Below are positions 5,100-5,647 of a DNA stretch of 5,647 nucleotides, one piece after another. The notes under the pieces were generated by a model. That model ran no database searches and was not told the DNA's origin. It saw only the letters and a program-made list of their open reading frames with translations. The stretch is from Acidimicrobiaceae bacterium (GTDB taxonomy: Bacteria > Actinomycetota > Acidimicrobiia > Acidimicrobiales > Palsa-688), in NCBI GenBank assembly GCA_003158835.1, contig PMLI01000311.1:3267-8913 (forward strand), read 5' to 3'. Every line of letters begins with the position of its first letter. Position 1 is the stretch's first letter. Made by a program: the position numbers and the translations under genes.

Positions 5100-5647
5100 G
5101 TGCACACTGGTTCGCTGATCGCTGCCCCGGTCAACTTGAACGGCCCCGGTCGTTACCTGCATTGGTCGATCTTTACGGTCTCGGAAGCCAATCTGGTGCT
5201 CATCGCCGTGATGGTCGTGATCTTCGGCGCCGCCCTGCTCATCCGTTTTCCCGACCACCAGGGGGACGATCAGCCGGGCCAGGCCGGCGGCGGCACCGAG
5301 GGTGCGGCCGCCCTGCCGACCGTAGCCCCGTCGCTGGAGCGCTCAGATCTCGGTGACGACGCCGATGCCGCCATGTGGACGTCAAAGGTGCGTCGGCGCG
5401 CCCTGGGGATGCTCCCACCCGGCAAGCTGCTCCCGGACCGGCAGCCCGCGTACGTGGCATCGTGGATCTACGTGTTCGGCGTGGCCAGCCTGGCCACGTT
5501 GGGCCTCGTCATCGTCTCTGGTTTTGCCATCGCCATCGGCGGCCCCGATTGGTGGCACACCGATGGTGTGGGGCACTTTTTCAACAGCCTCCATCTCTGG
5601 AGCGTGGAAGCGTTCATGGCCTTCATGGTCATCCACTTGTGGGGCAA
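5100..5647 (+). CDS. Cytochrome b family protein with extra N-terminal helix (partial, 3' end beyond window)
   Basis: The visible 182 codons encode the beginning of a membrane cytochrome b, the quinol-oxidising, di-haem subunit of bc-type complexes. After a short tail there is an added membrane helix (about 29-49), then a Gly/Ala/Asp-rich linker (about 51-92) and a basic stretch WTSKVRRR (93-100). LPPGKLLPDRQPAYVASWIY leads into the first core helix, where Gly127 and Gly141 are 14 apart as in the cytochrome b haem-packing glycines. Next comes GHFFNSLHLWSVEAFMAF with His165 and His179, 14 apart, matching the helix-B ligands of the two haems. The GTG start is fixed by GAGGAGGG 8 nt upstream. 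The second His pair would be in the missing part. It is preceded by a non-respiratory gene, so it appears to begin its own operon and not to follow qcrC-qcrA order. The frame is open to the window edge. Confidence 0.87.
   Translation, partial: MHTGSLIAAPVNLNGPGRYLHWSIFTVSEANLVLIAVMVVIFGAALLIRFPDHQGDDQPGQAGGGTEGAAALPTVAPSLERSDLGDDADAAMWTSKVRRRALGMLPPGKLLPDRQPAYVASWIYVFGVASLATLGLVIVSGFAIAIGGPDWWHTDGVGHFFNSLHLWSVEAFMAFMVIHLWG

Noticed and set aside
4817..5134. A 105-codon minus-strand frame in the intergenic region
   Set aside because: Low-complexity Arg/Ala/Ser-rich translation with no family signature. It overlaps the SD and start of the cytochrome b gene and has no convincing SD of its own.

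Overview
The window is GC-rich, uses GTG and TTG starts freely, and looks like a chromosomal piece of a high-GC actinobacterium. The YidC sequence, the presence of YidD and the FadA-type thiolase neighbourhood suggest the Acidimicrobiia or a relative. That placement rests on remembered family resemblance, not on a computed tree.

Left third (1-1570, minus strand): the conserved rpmH - rnpA - yidD - yidC block, encoding ribosomal protein L34, the RNase P protein, the YidD insertion-efficiency factor and the YidC insertase. YidC runs off the left edge. All three junctions are 4-bp stop/start overlaps (TTGA, TTGA, GTGA), so the four genes look like one translationally coupled operon. The strongest Shine-Dalgarno (SD) sequence lies before rpmH. 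An in-frame ATG 4 nt upstream of the rpmH start could yield an N-terminally extended RNase P protein with rpmH nested inside it, resembling what is known from Thermus. No dnaA or origin lies next to rpmH in this window.

Middle (about 1789-4757, plus strand): three consecutive genes. They encode a CPBP-family (Abi) intramembrane metalloprotease with all three motifs intact, a VIT1/CCC1-type membrane transporter for ferrous iron or manganese, and a full-length thiolase-fold protein. Every recognisable catalytic position of the thiolase is substituted: both Cys and the GHP His become Ala, and the NEAFA motif becomes HESSS. It appears to be an intact pseudoenzyme and is the most unusual item here. 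The three genes are close enough for co-transcription, but they share no obvious pathway.

Right (4758-5647, plus strand): about 340 bp without a recognisable gene. It begins with a 16-bp perfect palindrome made of two inverted DnaA-box-like 9-mers. Then comes the start of a cytochrome b gene with a strong SD and a GTG start. That gene has an extra N-terminal membrane helix and linker before the cytochrome b core, and it is cut by the right edge just after the first pair of haem-ligand histidines.
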